Shown here one piece after another: positions 11,175-22,849 of a stretch of 64,000 bases of DNA (positions are counted from its first letter, which is position 1; every line of letters starts with the position of its first letter). Source of the stretch: Megascapheus bottae (taxonomy: Eukaryota > Chordata > Mammalia > Rodentia > Geomyidae); assembly GCA_024803745.1 (NCBI GenBank), contig JANJXV010000161.1:434001-498000 (forward strand), in the 5' to 3' direction. The notes under the pieces were generated by a model. That model did not search any database. It was given only the letters and a program-made list of their open reading frames with translations, and was not told the DNA's origin. Made by a program: the position numbers and the translations under genes.

Positions 11175-11590
11175 AAAAAAGACACAAACATACATGAGAT
11201 ACAAATATTCCTTACTGTAAAGGTAATGACTTTACTTTCCCATCCTAAGTGTTAGATATTTTAAAATATAAAAGTGGAAATTGATTTGTGAGAAATATAT
11301 GCTTTTCTCCCTAACATACTAAGAAAATGATATTTTACAATGACCAATAATGTTTTTCTGTGTTTTAGTTCTCTTTTTATATCACAGGAAATATTTATTG
11401 AAATTACCCATCTATGTATTGCTACAGTTTTAAGCTGAGTACTAACTATAGCATACCTGCAGCTGTTTTTTTTGAAATACTGTTTTGTTTATACATTGAG
11501 GAATAGCTGCCTTTCTTTTATTTTTGAGAAATAATCTAAATATTGTGCTGTTTTGCATCTTTTTAAAACTTTCTTCTCTTTTCTTTTCTT
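11175..11590. other. Intron sequence between finger exon and first SINE (copy A)
   Basis: AT-rich intronic DNA with a poly-pyrimidine tract next to the finger-exon acceptor and no other feature seen. The copy B counterpart is 45,058-45,470. Confidence 0.5.
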
Positions 11591-12270
11591 TTTTTTGTAG
11601 TTCATAGGCCTTGGCCCTGTCCCTGAACACTTCAGCAGAAGACTATAACCCCTATCCTTGAGCTACAGCCCCACATACTCTTTTCTAGAGTTAACTACAG
11701 ATAAGAGTCTCAGGTCCTGAGTAGCAGATAGGATTACCTTAGCCAGTTTCAATGCTGTTTGCTTATTAACCATTAAGTGAGGAACACGATTTTTTTCTAG
11801 ATTCAGCGGCCACAAGTTTGGTGTATATGTCTGTTTGCCTTTGATCCAAGCAAGAACGATTCTTGAGAGTAAGGACTTACACCTATATCCCTTCAGTTAC
11901 AACTTCTCACTAAAGTCTCAATTTAGGTATTTGTGGGAATTTTGAAATTTGTTTCTTTCCATTTGAAGTCTTATAAAAATTCCTTTTCTAACACTCCTGT
12001 CCCTCAGAACCATGGAAGACCAGAAAATCCCCAGCTCATTGTCTAGTTAATTTTCTTATGTTGATTGAAACTTTGTTGTTTTTCTTTTCCTTCCATTCCT
12101 GGGTTTAAACTTAAGACCTAACCACTGTCCTTGGGTTTTCGCAAGACTAGAACCCTACCAATGAAGTCATTACTTCTGGCTTTTTCTATGTATGTGGTAA
12201 TAAGGAATCAAACCTCTGTCTTTGTGCATGCTAGGAAAGCACTCTACCACTAGGCTCAATTTCTGGTGGA
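11590..12270 (-). mobile_element. Two reverse SINE remnants in the KRAB intron (copy A)
   Basis: One lies at about 11,590-11,745 ('gacaagagtctcaggtcctgagtagc'-like wording) and one at 12,080-12,262 ('ttcctgggtttaaacttaagacctaaccactgtcc', 'gtgcatgctaggaaagcactctaccactagg'). Between them is unassigned sequence. The copy B counterparts lie at 45,480-45,625 and 45,965-46,145. Confidence 0.7.
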
Positions 12271-12402
12271 AAGATCTGGTTCTGAATACCAGTCTCTTCC
12301 TACCAGCAAAAACATATTATCCTTATCAGAGAATAATGCCCTGACTTACTCCTTGTTTGCTCAATCATTTATAGTCTTAGTTTTAAAGAAATAAAAGATC
12401 AT

Positions 12403-12454
<52 letters not shown>

Positions 12455-12456
12455 GT
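12403..12456. repeat. (TTTC)n microsatellite (copy A)
   Basis: About 13 TTTC units directly upstream of a reverse SINE, as is common where a SINE A-tail has mutated. Copy B has the repeat at 46,279-46,337. Confidence 0.95.
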
Positions 12457-12690
12457 TTTGTAGTCATGGGACTTGAATTCTAGACCTGGCTGTTCTTCCT
12501 GAGCTCTTCAGCTCAAGGCTACTGCCCTATGTCTTTAGCCTCAACCCTACTTATCATTTTCTATTGGTTCATTGGAGAGAAGAGTCTAAGGTGTTTTTGT
12601 GATAGGTCAGTCTTTGAACCTTGATCCTCAGATCTCAGCCTCCTAAGTAGCTAGGATTACAGGCATGAGCCACGGGCTCATGGCTTTCTC
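12457..12690 (-). mobile_element. Dimeric SINE, reverse (copy A)
   Basis: Complete-looking reverse dimer: 'gggacttgaattctagacctggctgttc', then 'ctcagatctcagcctcctaagtagctaggattacaggcatgagcca'. The copy B counterpart is 46,337-46,565. Confidence 0.88.
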
Positions 12691-12779
12691 ATTTTATTTT
12701 GTTTCACAGTGATTTCTACAGAGAAATCTAACTTTAACTCTACTGCTGCATAGAATTCGTCATATCAGCCTATGATTCT

Positions 12780-12950
12780 TGGTGCCGGGAGTTTGGGCTA
12801 GCATGCACAAAGACCTGGTTCAGTTCCTTGGTACTACATACAAAGAAAAAGCCAGAAGTGGTGCTATGACTCAAGAAGTAGAGAGCTAGCCTTGAGAAAA
12901 CCCAAGGACCATGGTCAGTCCCTGAGACCAGGCATAGGATTGGGAAAAGA
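12780..12950 (+). mobile_element. SINE, forward (copy A)
   Basis: 'gtttgggctagcatgcacaaagacctggttcagttcc' and 'ccagaagtggtgctatgactcaag' followed by 'gtccctgagacc'. The copy B counterpart is 46,665-46,835. Confidence 0.8.
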
Positions 12951-13097
12951 AAATGATTCTTGATTCATTCACAAAGAATTCCATAGGTTCCACACAGGAT
13001 TTAGGGTAACTAAGAATATTATTGATCAGTACATCACAACATGAACTTACCAATGGTGCTCAGGCTCCAACATCAATATGAAGATGCATTCACTCAC

Positions 13098-13187
13098 CTG
13101 TGATATACTTGTCAGAGGAATTTCCTATCCAGAGTTCTGCACAGTGCTCTAGCTTGTCAATTAATACAGGTTTGGGAACACAGGGAC
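13098..13187 (-). CDS. KRAB-B exon (copy A)
   Basis: This 90-bp exon is flanked by a minus-strand 'tttacag' acceptor and 'cacag|gtgagt' donor. In phase with KRAB-A it reads PCVPKPVLIDKLEHCAELWI, which fits the KRAB B-box pattern (SKPxxIxxLEQGxEPW). It continues to NSSDKYIT and joins in phase to the next exon at 11,169. It lies about 0.76 kb from KRAB-A and 1.9 kb from the finger exon, which is normal spacing for this family. Copy B has Asn instead of Tyr in DKYIT. Confidence 0.88.
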
Positions 13188-13309
13188 CTGTAAATTAGAA
13201 ACAGTAGAGAATTATTGCTTATGCTGTGTCATCATTGCTTTAATTTCACAGACATCCTACTCACAAGTTATCTATTAAAACTTTTTTCTCATTTCTCACT
13301 GGCTCCATG

Positions 13310-13620
13310 GTTGACTTTTCCCCAGCTCTGGATTCATTTTGTATGGCATAAACTTAGCTGTCTTGCTCAAGGCTAGAAAAATACCAGTTTGAGTCCCAGC
13401 TCCACTTACATGCATAGGTCTTCATGCATGCTAGGCAAGCACTCAACCACAAAGTCAAACTCTTGACACTCCACTAACATTTTTGAGGGGTTACTTGGAG
13501 TTATAGAGTTTCATGGCAATTTTTATGCCATTGCTGGCTTCAAATTAGAATTCTTAGATTTCTTCCTCCTGAATATTTTAAGATTACAGGCATGAAACAT
13601 TGCACCTAGTGCCAGGTTTC
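13310..13620 (-). mobile_element. Worn SINE pieces between KRAB-A and KRAB-B exons (copy A)
   Basis: 'catgcatgctaggcaagcactcaaccac' (13,422-13,450) and 'agattacaggcatgaaacattgcacc' (13,580-13,605) show reverse SINE remains. The copy B counterpart is 47,195-47,505. Confidence 0.65.
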
Positions 13621-13864
13621 CATTATAAACTCACTGTTTAGTGATTTGTAGATCCTATTTCCAATAATGATATATATTCTATTCTGGATGGTTTATCCAC
13701 TTACAATTACTGTGTAAGTTTGGAATGTCGTCTCCATTAGAGGAAACATAATTTAGAACTGTTGTCAAAGTATCCTGAAGGTATCCTGAAGAATGAGTAC
13801 AAAATTACCTTAGGTTTTCTTTAGAAAGTAATGATACTTCTCAGGGCCTGGAATCTTTCATTTA

Positions 13865-14104
<240 letters not shown>

Positions 14105-14194
14105 TTAGCACTGAGTTATAAACACACCATGTCTGGAATTTTATTCTTTTTTTTGTTGGAATTGTATTCCTTTACTTAAATGTTTAGACTTACT

Positions 14195-14460
14195 ATTGAC
14201 CTGAAAAGCTTAGGGATGGTGCCTAGGCCCAGAGTTCAAGTCCCAAGACCCACAAAAAAATAAAAAGGCAACCAGGTGTTGGTGGCTCACGCCTGTCATC
14301 CTAGCTACTCAGGAGACTGAGATCTGAGGACCATGGTTCAAAGCCAGCCTGGCACAAAATTCCATGAGTCTCCTTTCCAATTACCCACCATAAAATGTTT
14401 AATGGCTTGTGGCATATCATGGTAGAGCAATTGTGGTATCAAAAAAATAAGTCAGGGGAG
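14195..14460 (+). mobile_element. SINEs upstream of KRAB-A exon (copy A)
   Basis: A tRNA-like half ('gggatggtgcctaggcccagagttcaag') is followed by an Alu/B1-like half ('ggtggctcacgcctgtcatcctagctactcagg'). The latter is the clearest example of the 7SL-related part in the window. The copy B counterpart is 48,085-48,340. Confidence 0.85.
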
Positions 14461-14639
14461 TAGATTTAGGTTATAAATGGAATTATTCCATTGAAAAGGA
14501 AATACATTATATGATGTCATATGCTGGTACTCTGAGAATATTGCAAAATCTTAGGGTATCAAGTAATAATACTGTGAAGTACACCAAGAATGTTAATGTT
14601 CTATGGCTGGCATAATAATCACTTGGGGAAGAAATTTTT

Positions 14640-15110
14640 TTTCTTTTTTTTGGCTGGGGGATTTGTAAGGCTTGAACTCTGGGCCTGGGCACTGTTCCTG
14701 AGCTCTTCAACTCAAGGCTATCACCCTAGATATGAAGCCACAGTGCCATTTCCCATATTCTAGTGGTTAACTGTCGATGAGTGTCTCATAGACTTTCTAA
14801 TGCCCAGGCTGGCTTTGAACCAAATCTTTAGATATCAGCCTGATATCTGAGTAGCTAGGATTACAGGTATAAGGCACTGCACCTGGCAAGAAATTTAGTT
14901 CTTGCTGTTTTATACTACAAATTTACTGTATGTTTTACTTTTTCAAAAAGACTGAGGATGACCTTTGTTCTGTATATAATGGGAAGAGGGGTAGGGAGCT
15001 GTGAGCAGAAGAACTGAGGGGCAATACTCAGGGTAGGACAATAGCCTTAACTAAAGAGCTCACGGCCCAAGGTCCAAGCCCCATGACTTTCCCCACTACC
15101 CCACAAAAAA
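14640..15110. mobile_element. Reverse dimeric SINE and a forward half-SINE (copy A)
   Basis: Reverse dimer at 14,645-14,890 ('aggcttgaactctgggcctgggcactgttcctgagctcttcaa'). A forward tRNA-like half lies at about 14,985-15,110 ('gagctcacggcccaaggtccaagccccatgac'). Copy B has the same at 48,535-48,785 and 48,880-49,010. Confidence 0.8.
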
Positions 15111-15114
15111 AGGG

Positions 15115-15293
15115 AAAATAATTGGAGATTGGAGAGGATTTTCTAAAAAGAATATATAGAAATAGTAGTTCAAAATGTAGAAAGAAGTTCAATATTAACA
15201 GTCATGAGAAAAATTAAAATTACAATGAAATCATTACTTTAAATATGTTAATATAAATATAATTTTAAACAAAAAGATCCACATACACACACA

Positions 15294-15327
<34 letters not shown>

Positions 15328-15850
15328 TACAAAAAAACAACTTTCAAAGTCTAACTATTACTGGGAAGGTAGTGAGAAGAAGTAGAGCTTTGGAATAGTT
15401 CTGCAAGGAATATAAAACAATCAAAAATTGCGTGGAGAGTGCTAAAAAAGTACTAAATATAGAATTACATAGAAATATGGTCCAACACTTCTATTTCTAG
15501 ATTTGTACCTAACGGAAGAGAAAGCAGAGACTAGAACAAATATGTGGAATATCCATTCACAACTATTAATAATAATCAAAAGATAGAAATATGCAAAACA
15601 CTGCATTGAAAAGGAAGAACATTTTACTATATTTTACAGATGAATCTTGATTACATTAAACTAAAAATACAGCAGTCATAAAGGAAGAGCTAGGGTATGT
15701 TTTCCCTTCCAGAGCTTCCAAGGATCAACAAACCCTTAGAGCCAAAAAGCACGATGGTTCCAGAGAATGGAGTAGAGAGGAACAGGAGCTGAATGTTTAA
15801 TGATTATACATGGAAGATGAAAATTGCTCTAGATGGGTAGAATGAAGAGA
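15115..15850. other. AT-rich stretch with a (CA)n repeat (copy A)
   Basis: No gene seen. A CA microsatellite lies at 15,283-15,327. The copy B repeat (49,175-49,208) is about 16 bp shorter. The rest matches 49,010-49,740. Confidence 0.6.
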
Positions 15851-15854
15851 GAAC

Positions 15855-16415
15855 TGTACCCTAAACAATGGTTATGTAGCCACAAAGGATGGGACACACC
15901 TATACTCCCTGATCTTGGGAAACTCAAGAAGGATTTCTAGCCAACCTGGATGCATGGAAAGATCTATCATAAAAACTAATGTGGAGGGGCTGGGAGTTTG
16001 GCATAGTTGTAGAGTGCTTGTATGAAGACGAAGTTTCAATTCCGCAGTACCACATACACAGAAAAAACCAGAAGTAGTGCTGTGGCTCAAGTAGAAGATC
16101 ACTAGGCTTGAGGAAAGCTGAAGGACAGTGCTCAGACCGAGTTCCAGCCAAAGGGCTTGTTTAAAAAAAAACCAGAAAGCTGAGCATGATGGGGTGGTGG
16201 CTCACTACTATAATCCTAGCTACTCAGGAGGCTGAGATCTGAGGATCAATGTTTAAAGCCATCCTGGCACAAAAAGACCTGAGACACTTATCTCCAATTT
16301 ACTTTTAGAAAATGGGAAGTGGGGCTTGGCTCCAAAGTAAGGTGGTAGCCTGGAGCTGAAGAGCTCAGGGATAGTGCCCAGGCTGAGTTCAAGATCTATG
16401 AACCACAAAAAAAAA
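15855..16415 (+). mobile_element. SINE cluster (copy A)
   Basis: Forward SINE parts: 'gctgggagtttggcatagttgtagagtgcttg' (15,989 on), 'ctgtggctcaagtagaagatcac', then an Alu-like half 'gctactcaggaggctgagatctgagg' (16,220 on) and 'agctgaagagctcagggatagtgcccagg'. Copy B (49,745-50,275) lacks a few bases near 50,027. Confidence 0.85.
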
Positions 16416-16419
16416 ATAA

Positions 16420-16849
16420 TATGGAAAAATTTGGATTCTGTGAATTTTATCAGGCATATAAATGTCTTTTTTGCTGTTGAAATCACAAATTGTTTCTAAA
16501 CATTTTAAAAGTTTTTACCTAGAAATGTACACTACAAATGGAAATAATAACAAACACAAAATATGCAAAAGATACAAATTATCACAATATGGGTATCCTG
16601 CTTCTGTATCTTTTCACTGACTCCTGTTCAAATGAGTCACATACTCTGAATCATTTTCCCAGTCGATATATGCCACACATATTGGCTTGTACTGAACTTC
16701 TTGGGAAATTAAAAGCAAATACTAAGCAAATGTGTGTTAGATTTTGCCAACAGTGATATTTCAAATATAAATCCCTACTCATTGCATTATTTAATATCAA
16801 TGCCGGAATCTAACTTACACTGTCAGAATCTTCAATCTTTTGAGAACCT
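16420..16849. other. Unique flank next to the L1 5' piece (copy A)
   Basis: AT-rich, no element recognised. It ends at the L1 junction near 16,856, and the same junction is seen in copy B near 50,733. Confidence 0.5.
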
Positions 16850-16855
16850 TCAAAT

Positions 16856-18990
16856 TGGTGTGTAAATATTTAGGATCGTTATGTCTTCCGGGAGGAAAGA
16901 TCCCTTTAGTAGTATGTAGTAACCTTCTTTGTCTTTTCTTACTAATTTTAGTTTGAAGTCTATTCTATCTGATATGAGGATGGCAACTCCAGCCTGTTTA
17001 TGGGGGCAGTTAGTTTGATAGAATTTATTCCAACCTCTCACTTTCCAAAGATGATGGTTTTTGGGTAAGATATGTCTCTTGAAGACAGCAGAACGATGGC
17101 TCTTGCTTTTTGATCCAACTAGACAGCCTATGCCGTTTAATTGGAGAGTTAAGTCCATTGATATTGAGAGTTAGGATTGAGAGATATTTATTAGTTCCTA
17201 CCATTTTTAAAAGCTTTTAGTAGGGCCTGTGTCTTGACAATTCTTGTGGTCCTTAGATAGTATGCTGTTTAGGTGCCATTTCTTTCCCTATAATGAATTT
17301 ATTTTGGTTTTGTATGTATAGAGCATCGTTGAGAATTCTCTGTAGTGTTGGTTTTGTTTCGACATATTGTTGCAGCTTTTCCCTGGAATGGAATGTTTTT
17401 ATTGTTCCCTCAGTTATGAAGGAGAGCTTAGCTGGCTACAGTATTCTTGGTTGGTAGTTATTTGATTTAAGGGCATGACATATATGCTTCCAGTCACTTC
17501 GTGCTAGCATGGTCTCTGCTGAGAAATCTGGGGTTATTCTTATTGGTTTTCCTTTATAGGTTACTGATCCCTTTTCCCTGGCTGCCTTTGGGATCTTTCC
17601 TTTCGTTTCTATTGATCCAGTTCTGATCACAATGTGGCGGTGGGATGTTCTTTTCTGGTCAGGTCTGTTTGGGGTTCTAAAAGCTTCTAGTATGTGGATG
17701 GGCCTGCCCTTCTGGATATTTGGGAAATTCTCTGAGATGATTCCCTGAAGTATATTTCCAATACCATTGACCTCTTTCTCCACGCCCTCCTCAGTACCAA
17801 CTAGCCTGAAATTAGGCTTCCTAATTGTATCTTGGACCTCCTGAAGCGCTCTCTCATATTTCCTAGATTTGGATTGACTCATTTTCTGTTCTTTATAATA
17901 CCTAAATTATCTTCAGCCACGGAAATTCTCTCCTCTGCAATGTCTAACCTGCTATCAAAGCTATCTACTTTATTTTTCATCTCCCTTGCTTCTAATTGCT
18001 CACTTTTGATGCCTTGCATCCCTTGTTTTAGATCATGTATGGATTTCTTTATCTCCTTGATTTTCTTTTGAGTGGTTAGCTCAGTAGCTTTATTTTCTTT
18101 GGACATTTGCTGGAGTTTGGTCACGTTTTTATTTGTGGATTCTTTGAATTCATCCATCTTTCTTTGAAAAACCTTTATTATGGCCTCCTTTATGGCTTCT
18201 TCTTTTTCACTTATCACCTTGTTTTTGCTTTCCTCTTGTTCAGGTATGGCTTCCTCCATTATCTCTTTCTTTATATTTTCACATTTTTCATTAATGATGT
18301 TTATCAATTGCATTTGTGTAGCAATTGGAAGACTCTCCTCTAGGTTTGCCAGTGACTGTTCCATTGTCTGTTTACATTGGGTGGGGGATGTTGTTTCTTG
18401 ATTTGACATTTTTCTTGAGTTCCTTGTTCTGCCCATTTGAAAATGGGAGCAAGATTACTACTAAATACGATTATAGTTTTTCAGATATAACCAACCTAGA
18501 CCTCTGTAGCTGGCAGACACTAGATGTTCACAAGTTTTGATTGGTATTATCACTCTTTCTTTTTGTGCACTTACAGACCAGCCTAATACAACCACTGAGA
18601 AGCGATTTATACCCAAAACAATAAGCCTCTCAATCCAATCTCTATTGTCTTTAAGTCCCTCTGAGCCTAGAGAATGATTAACCACCTACATATACAATAT
18701 TGCTCAACAGCCATCAAGTGTAGATCCGTGCAGTGTAAGGATTGAACGACGAGCAGAGGTCCAGAGATAGAAAAAAAGAATGAGAGAGGTTAGGGGAGGT
18801 GCAAGAGGATTAACGTAGGAGTGTAAGAATATTGTAGTAATGAAGAAAAGTTATAGCATAAGGATAACTGACATAAGTTGGTAAGTAGGTAGCATATTTG
18901 AGTACAAAGTTTGGAAAGTATTAGAATAAAACTTATGTGTTGCTGCACGACTAGCTCTTAGCCCAACCAGTGGCCTCACAGTGGACCATG
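16856..18990 (-). mobile_element. L1 5' piece: 5'UTR, ORF1, start of ORF2 (copy A)
   Basis: On the minus strand this is L1 5'UTR (about 18,990-18,437), ORF1 (18,436 down to about 17,250) and the first third of the ORF2 endonuclease. It is cut at 'ttaggatcgttatgtc'. It matches 50,733-52,864 in copy B and 58,163-60,295 in the complete L1. The cut end has no poly-A and no target-site duplication that I could find, so it is a recombination or deletion edge and not a normal L1 end. Confidence 0.9.
17250..18436 (-). pseudogene. L1 ORF1 (copy A), split by a frameshift
   Basis: The first part (18,436-17,879) encodes the coiled-coil region, rich in Glu/Lys (MEEAIPEQEESKNK, KEIKKSIHDLKQG-type wording). 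The second (17,882-17,436) encodes the RNA-recognition-like and C-terminal parts, with EENFPN-type, FRTPNRPDQKRTSHRHIVIR and AREKGSVTYKGKPIRITPD motifs of L1 ORF1p. They overlap by ATGA with a one-base change of frame. A TAG then replaces the expected Tyr after NNYQPRIL, and the frame continues to about 17,250. All L1 ORF1 copies in the window share both lesions, so the lesions predate the duplications. Confidence 0.88.
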
Positions 18991-18995
18991 GGATG

Positions 18996-20364
18996 GATCT
19001 CTTTTTCTTGTCTAGGTTGAGGGAAAAGGGTATTTCACAAGATGCAGAAGCGAAGATTTCAGAAGCAAATGCTGTGAGTGAATTAGCTCGTAAAAAGCAT
19101 TTTTATTTTCTTTTATCTTTCTGCCAGTCTTGGGGCTTGAATTCAGGGCCTGAGCACTGTCCTCGGGTTTTCTCAAGTCTAGCCCTCTGCCACTTGAGCC
19201 ACAGTGCCACATCTAGATTTTCTATCTATGTGGTACTGAGCAATCAAACCCAGATCTTCATGGATGCTAGGCAAGCACTCTACCACTATGCCAAACTCTC
19301 AACCCTGACATAGTAATTATAAAGTCATCATCATCATCATCATATCCAAATATCCTTTCTCCTACAAAGAATGAACACTTAACTGTGTCTAATGCTTTTT
19401 TTTAATTTCACTAATTCTTCTGTGTTTTTCCCTCTTGCATTTTTTACACATGACAGCAAAGCTAATCATCAGGAAAAAATTGATTAGGATACAGAAACCT
19501 AATAATATCCTAGTAGATTGACGTCAAAAATATGTGCAAGATGCCCTGTGTGTTTGACCTAGTGGGAGAGTCCTTGGCTACCAAGCAGTAAGCCTCAGGT
19601 TTGATTCCTCATTACCACATAAATAGAAAATGCTGCAAGTTGTGCTGTGACTCGGTGGGACAGCTAAAGCCTAAAGAAAGCCCAAGAACAATGTTCACAC
19701 TCTGAGGTCAAGTCCCAAGACTAGCAAAAACAAAAATAATTCGACAAGGGGCAAAATGCAGGCCGAGAAGGCACTGTGAACAAATGTTTTGTAAAGGATG
19801 AGGGCAATATTGACCCTTAAGTTTGGATCTTACCTAAGAAAGGCTCCTTGAGCCTGAGACCAGACTGGTAGTTGGGCCTAGTGGAAGACATTGGGATTGG
19901 ACAAATAAGGTGTGCTGTATACTACATCCACATGTATATTGTGAGACTGGAGGAGAGATTCAGCCTCCAGTATGTCTTTGGTGAGGTCTTTTGTGAGCAA
20001 GGATCTTTGGTCATTGGGCCCTGAAAGGTGACCCTGCCTCCCTCACAATGGAACAGAATATGGAACCCTGGTAACCAAGCCACTGTAACTAACAACCAGC
20101 TCAAGCCAGCTCACTTGGCCTGTGGCTCAGGAGGAAGAAAGATGTTGCTGTGCTGTTGCCAAAGGTCAGGAAACTCGAGTCTCAGGCATGGAAGTTGTGG
20201 ATGTCTTACTCGAAGATGTACATGCTAGATCGTTGCCAAGCCACAAATCCAGTATAACAGAACTTTCTCTAAGAAGAAGGCCAGGAAAATCCAGGGCAAC
20301 CAGATGAGGTAAATTTCTAAGAAGAAATGTATTTGACCCCATCATCCTCCCCACACACTACAAC
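18996..20364 (+). repeat. Segment F between L1s (copy A)
   Basis: A 1.37-kb non-L1 segment between the L1 5' piece and the L1 3' piece. It is about 98% like the other L1-flanked F copies by eye, and is an inverted, more diverged match to 240-1602. It contains a SINE in each of 19,095-19,310 and 19,550-19,740, and a short (ATC)n at 19,325-19,343. Open frames at 20,028-20,307 are shared by all F copies, but no known protein is recognised. Confidence 0.88.
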
Positions 20365-20365
20365 T

Positions 20366-22670
20366 TTCTTTTTTTTTTCATTTTTTTATTGTAATTAGTA
20401 AAATGGTTAGATGATATTTGCCAGATAGAAGGTGCATTAATTCACATACATTGATACCCTTTCACATGTCTTGGTACCCATTTCCCTCCAACCCCACACC
20501 CCCCACCCGTCTTGGTTTTCCCCCCTTCCCTATCAAATTTCAAATATCCAAATACAAATAAATTCAATATATCAGATAACAAAGTGAGATACTATACCCA
20601 TATGGGATAACCAAGGGACAGCAAGCGAGATGAGAGACAACATAGTACATTAAGGACAACAATCATTCATTATATGGCTTTTGTGTCAATATCCTGGAGG
20701 TCCTTTCAATTAGCTTCACATTATATGGCCTTATATATGGCCTTTTGCTCTATTGACAATCTCTGCTAGTAGAGCCCAAGGTTTCTACTGATTATGACGA
20801 ATGAGGGAAACCACTGAGCCTAAGTTCCTTTGAGTCTGGCTTACTTCACTTAATATGATTTGTTCTAAGTCTTTCCATTTCCTAACAAATGGGGCGATGT
20901 CATTCTTTCTGACAGCAGCATAGAATTCCATTGTGTACAAATACCACAACTTGTTGATCCACTCATCAACTGAGGGACATCTGGGTTGGTTCCATATCTT
21001 TGCTATGGTGAATAGTGCTGCAATGAACATTGTTGTGCTAGTGGGTTTAGTATGCCCTTGTTTCTGGATTGTTGGGTAAATGCCAAGTACTGGAATTGCT
21101 GGGTCATAGGGGAGTTCCATTTTTTGCCTTTTGAGGCACTGCCGCACTGCTTTCCATAGTGGTTGAACGAGTTTGCACTCCCATCAACAGTGTAGTACTG
21201 ATCCCTCCTGGCCACATCGCCTCCAGCATCTGTTGTCATTCATTTTCCTGATCCTGGCCATTCTAACTGGAGTGAGGTGGAATCTTAGAGTTGTTTTGAT
21301 TTGCATTTCTTTTATGACCAGAGATGTGGAGCATTTCTTCATGTGTCTATACGCCATTTTTGTTTCTTCTTCAGAGAAGACTCTCTTAAGTCTTTGGCCC
21401 ATTTTTAATGGGCTGGGTGTTACTTTGGAGGTTAGTTTTGGAGTGATTCAATTTTTTGAGTTGTTGATATATTTTAGATATGAGGCCTTTGTCCGTTGTT
21501 TGGTTGGTGAAGATCTTCTCCCACTCTGTAGGCTTCCTGATTAGTTTACTAGCCATATCCGTTGCCATACAAAAGCTCTGCAGTTTAATGCAGTCCCACT
21601 TATCCAGCCTTTCTCTGATTTGTTGTGATTCTTAGTCCTTATTAAGAAAGTTTCGACCTGTGCCAAGGAGGCCTAGTGTATCTCCTATTCCTTCCTGTAA
21701 ACTTTTCAGTGTGTCAGCTTTTACCTCCAGGTCTTTGATCCATTTGGAGTTAATTCTAGTGCAAGGTGACAAAGAAGGATCAAACTTTAGTTTTCTGCAG
21801 GTGTTTAACCAGTTCTGCCAGCACAACTTGTTGAAGAGGCTATCTTTCTTCCATTCTATTTTTTTGGCTCCCTGGTCAAAGATTAGGTGGCCATAGGTCT
21901 GTGGTTTAATATCTGGGTCCGCAGTTCTACTCCAATGGACTTTAGGCCTGTTCTTGTGCCAGTACCAAGCTGTTTTGAGAATTATAGCTCTGTAAGAGAG
22001 TCTTAAGTTTGGAATTGAAATTCCTCCAGCTCTGTTCTTTCTGCTAAGAAGTATTTTTGCTCTACGGGTTCTTTTATTATTCCATATGAAATTTTGAATT
22101 GCCTCTTCTATGTCTTTAAAGAATGACATTGGGATGTTGATTGGTATTACATTGAATTTGTAGATAGCCCTTGGCAAGATTGTCATTTTCACAATGTTGA
22201 TTCTTCCAATCCAGGAGCATGGGAGGTTTTTGCATTTCCTTAGTAATGCTTTTATTTCCTTTTTTGTGGTTTTAAAGTTTTCATCTAAACGGTCCTTTAC
22301 ATTCTTAGTTAAGCTAATTGCTATGTACTTTATTTTCTTTGAGGCTACTGTGAAAGGAATTTCTTTCCTGATTATTGCCTCGTTCCTCTCAGTGTTGGCG
22401 TAAAGTAAGGTAGTTGATTTGTAAGGGTTCATTTTATGGCCTGTTACCCTTCCAAATCTTTGAATCAGCTCAAGGAGCTTGGGAGTAGAATCTATAGGAT
22501 TCTTTAAATACAGAATCATGTCATCGGCAAAGAGGGATAGTTTTATTTCCTCTTTCCCTACTTGGATCCCCTTTATGCTTGCTTCTTGCCTTATTGCACT
22601 GCCTCGGAATTCTAGTACTATGTTAAAAAGGAGTGGAGGGAGTGGGCATCCTGAATGCTACCCCCTAGCT
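20366..22670 (-). mobile_element. L1 3' piece (copy A)
   Basis: On the minus strand this is L1 ORF2 from the RT domain to the C-terminus, then the 3'UTR, ending in 'acaataaaaaaatg' and an A-rich tail (plus-strand T run at 20,369-20,390). The ORF2 part includes SWIGRINIVKMTILPRAIYK and IPIQFFxxxExxIxxFIWN-type blocks. It is truncated at 'gggcatcct'. The same truncation with the same neighbour is seen at 63,955. No target-site duplication was found at 20,364/22,670. The C-terminus is in frame here (20,785-21,147, ending at LIRHNQ), whereas copy B L1s have a one-base loss. Confidence 0.92.
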
Positions 22671-22671
22671 C

Positions 22672-22845
22672 TTTAATGCAAAGCTTAGGGCTGTGGCATT
22701 TTAAGCACAATTCAACGCTTTGGTTTTGCTGGTTAATTAGAGGTAAAAATCTTATGGAATTTATTGCGTGGCTGATTTTGAACTGGAATCCTCAGTTCTC
22801 AGCTTATCTTGAGTAGCTAGGATTACAGTACTTTTACAACATGTA
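22672..22845 (-). mobile_element. SINE remnant at the L1 truncation
   Basis: 'agctctttaatgcaaagcttagggctgtggcattt', 'ggttaattagagg' and 'gagtagctaggattacagta' form a worn reverse SINE. The window ends inside its copy B counterpart (63,957-64,000). Confidence 0.65.
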
Positions 22846-22849
22846 TGCT

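Noticed and set aside
12403..12456. Possible CRISPR or satellite array
   Set aside because: A simple TTTC repeat with no spacers. The other short repeats in the window are SINE parts.
17879..17887. Programmed frameshift in L1 ORF1
   Set aside because: The local A run could allow slippage, but a shared in-frame TAG further on and decay in ORF2 make a common dead ancestor more likely.
17832..18540. Hydrophobic plus-strand frames that look like membrane proteins (also in the 51,706 and 59,137 regions)
   Set aside because: They are antisense to the coiled-coil part of L1 ORF1; Glu/Lys codons read backwards give Phe/Leu/Ser.
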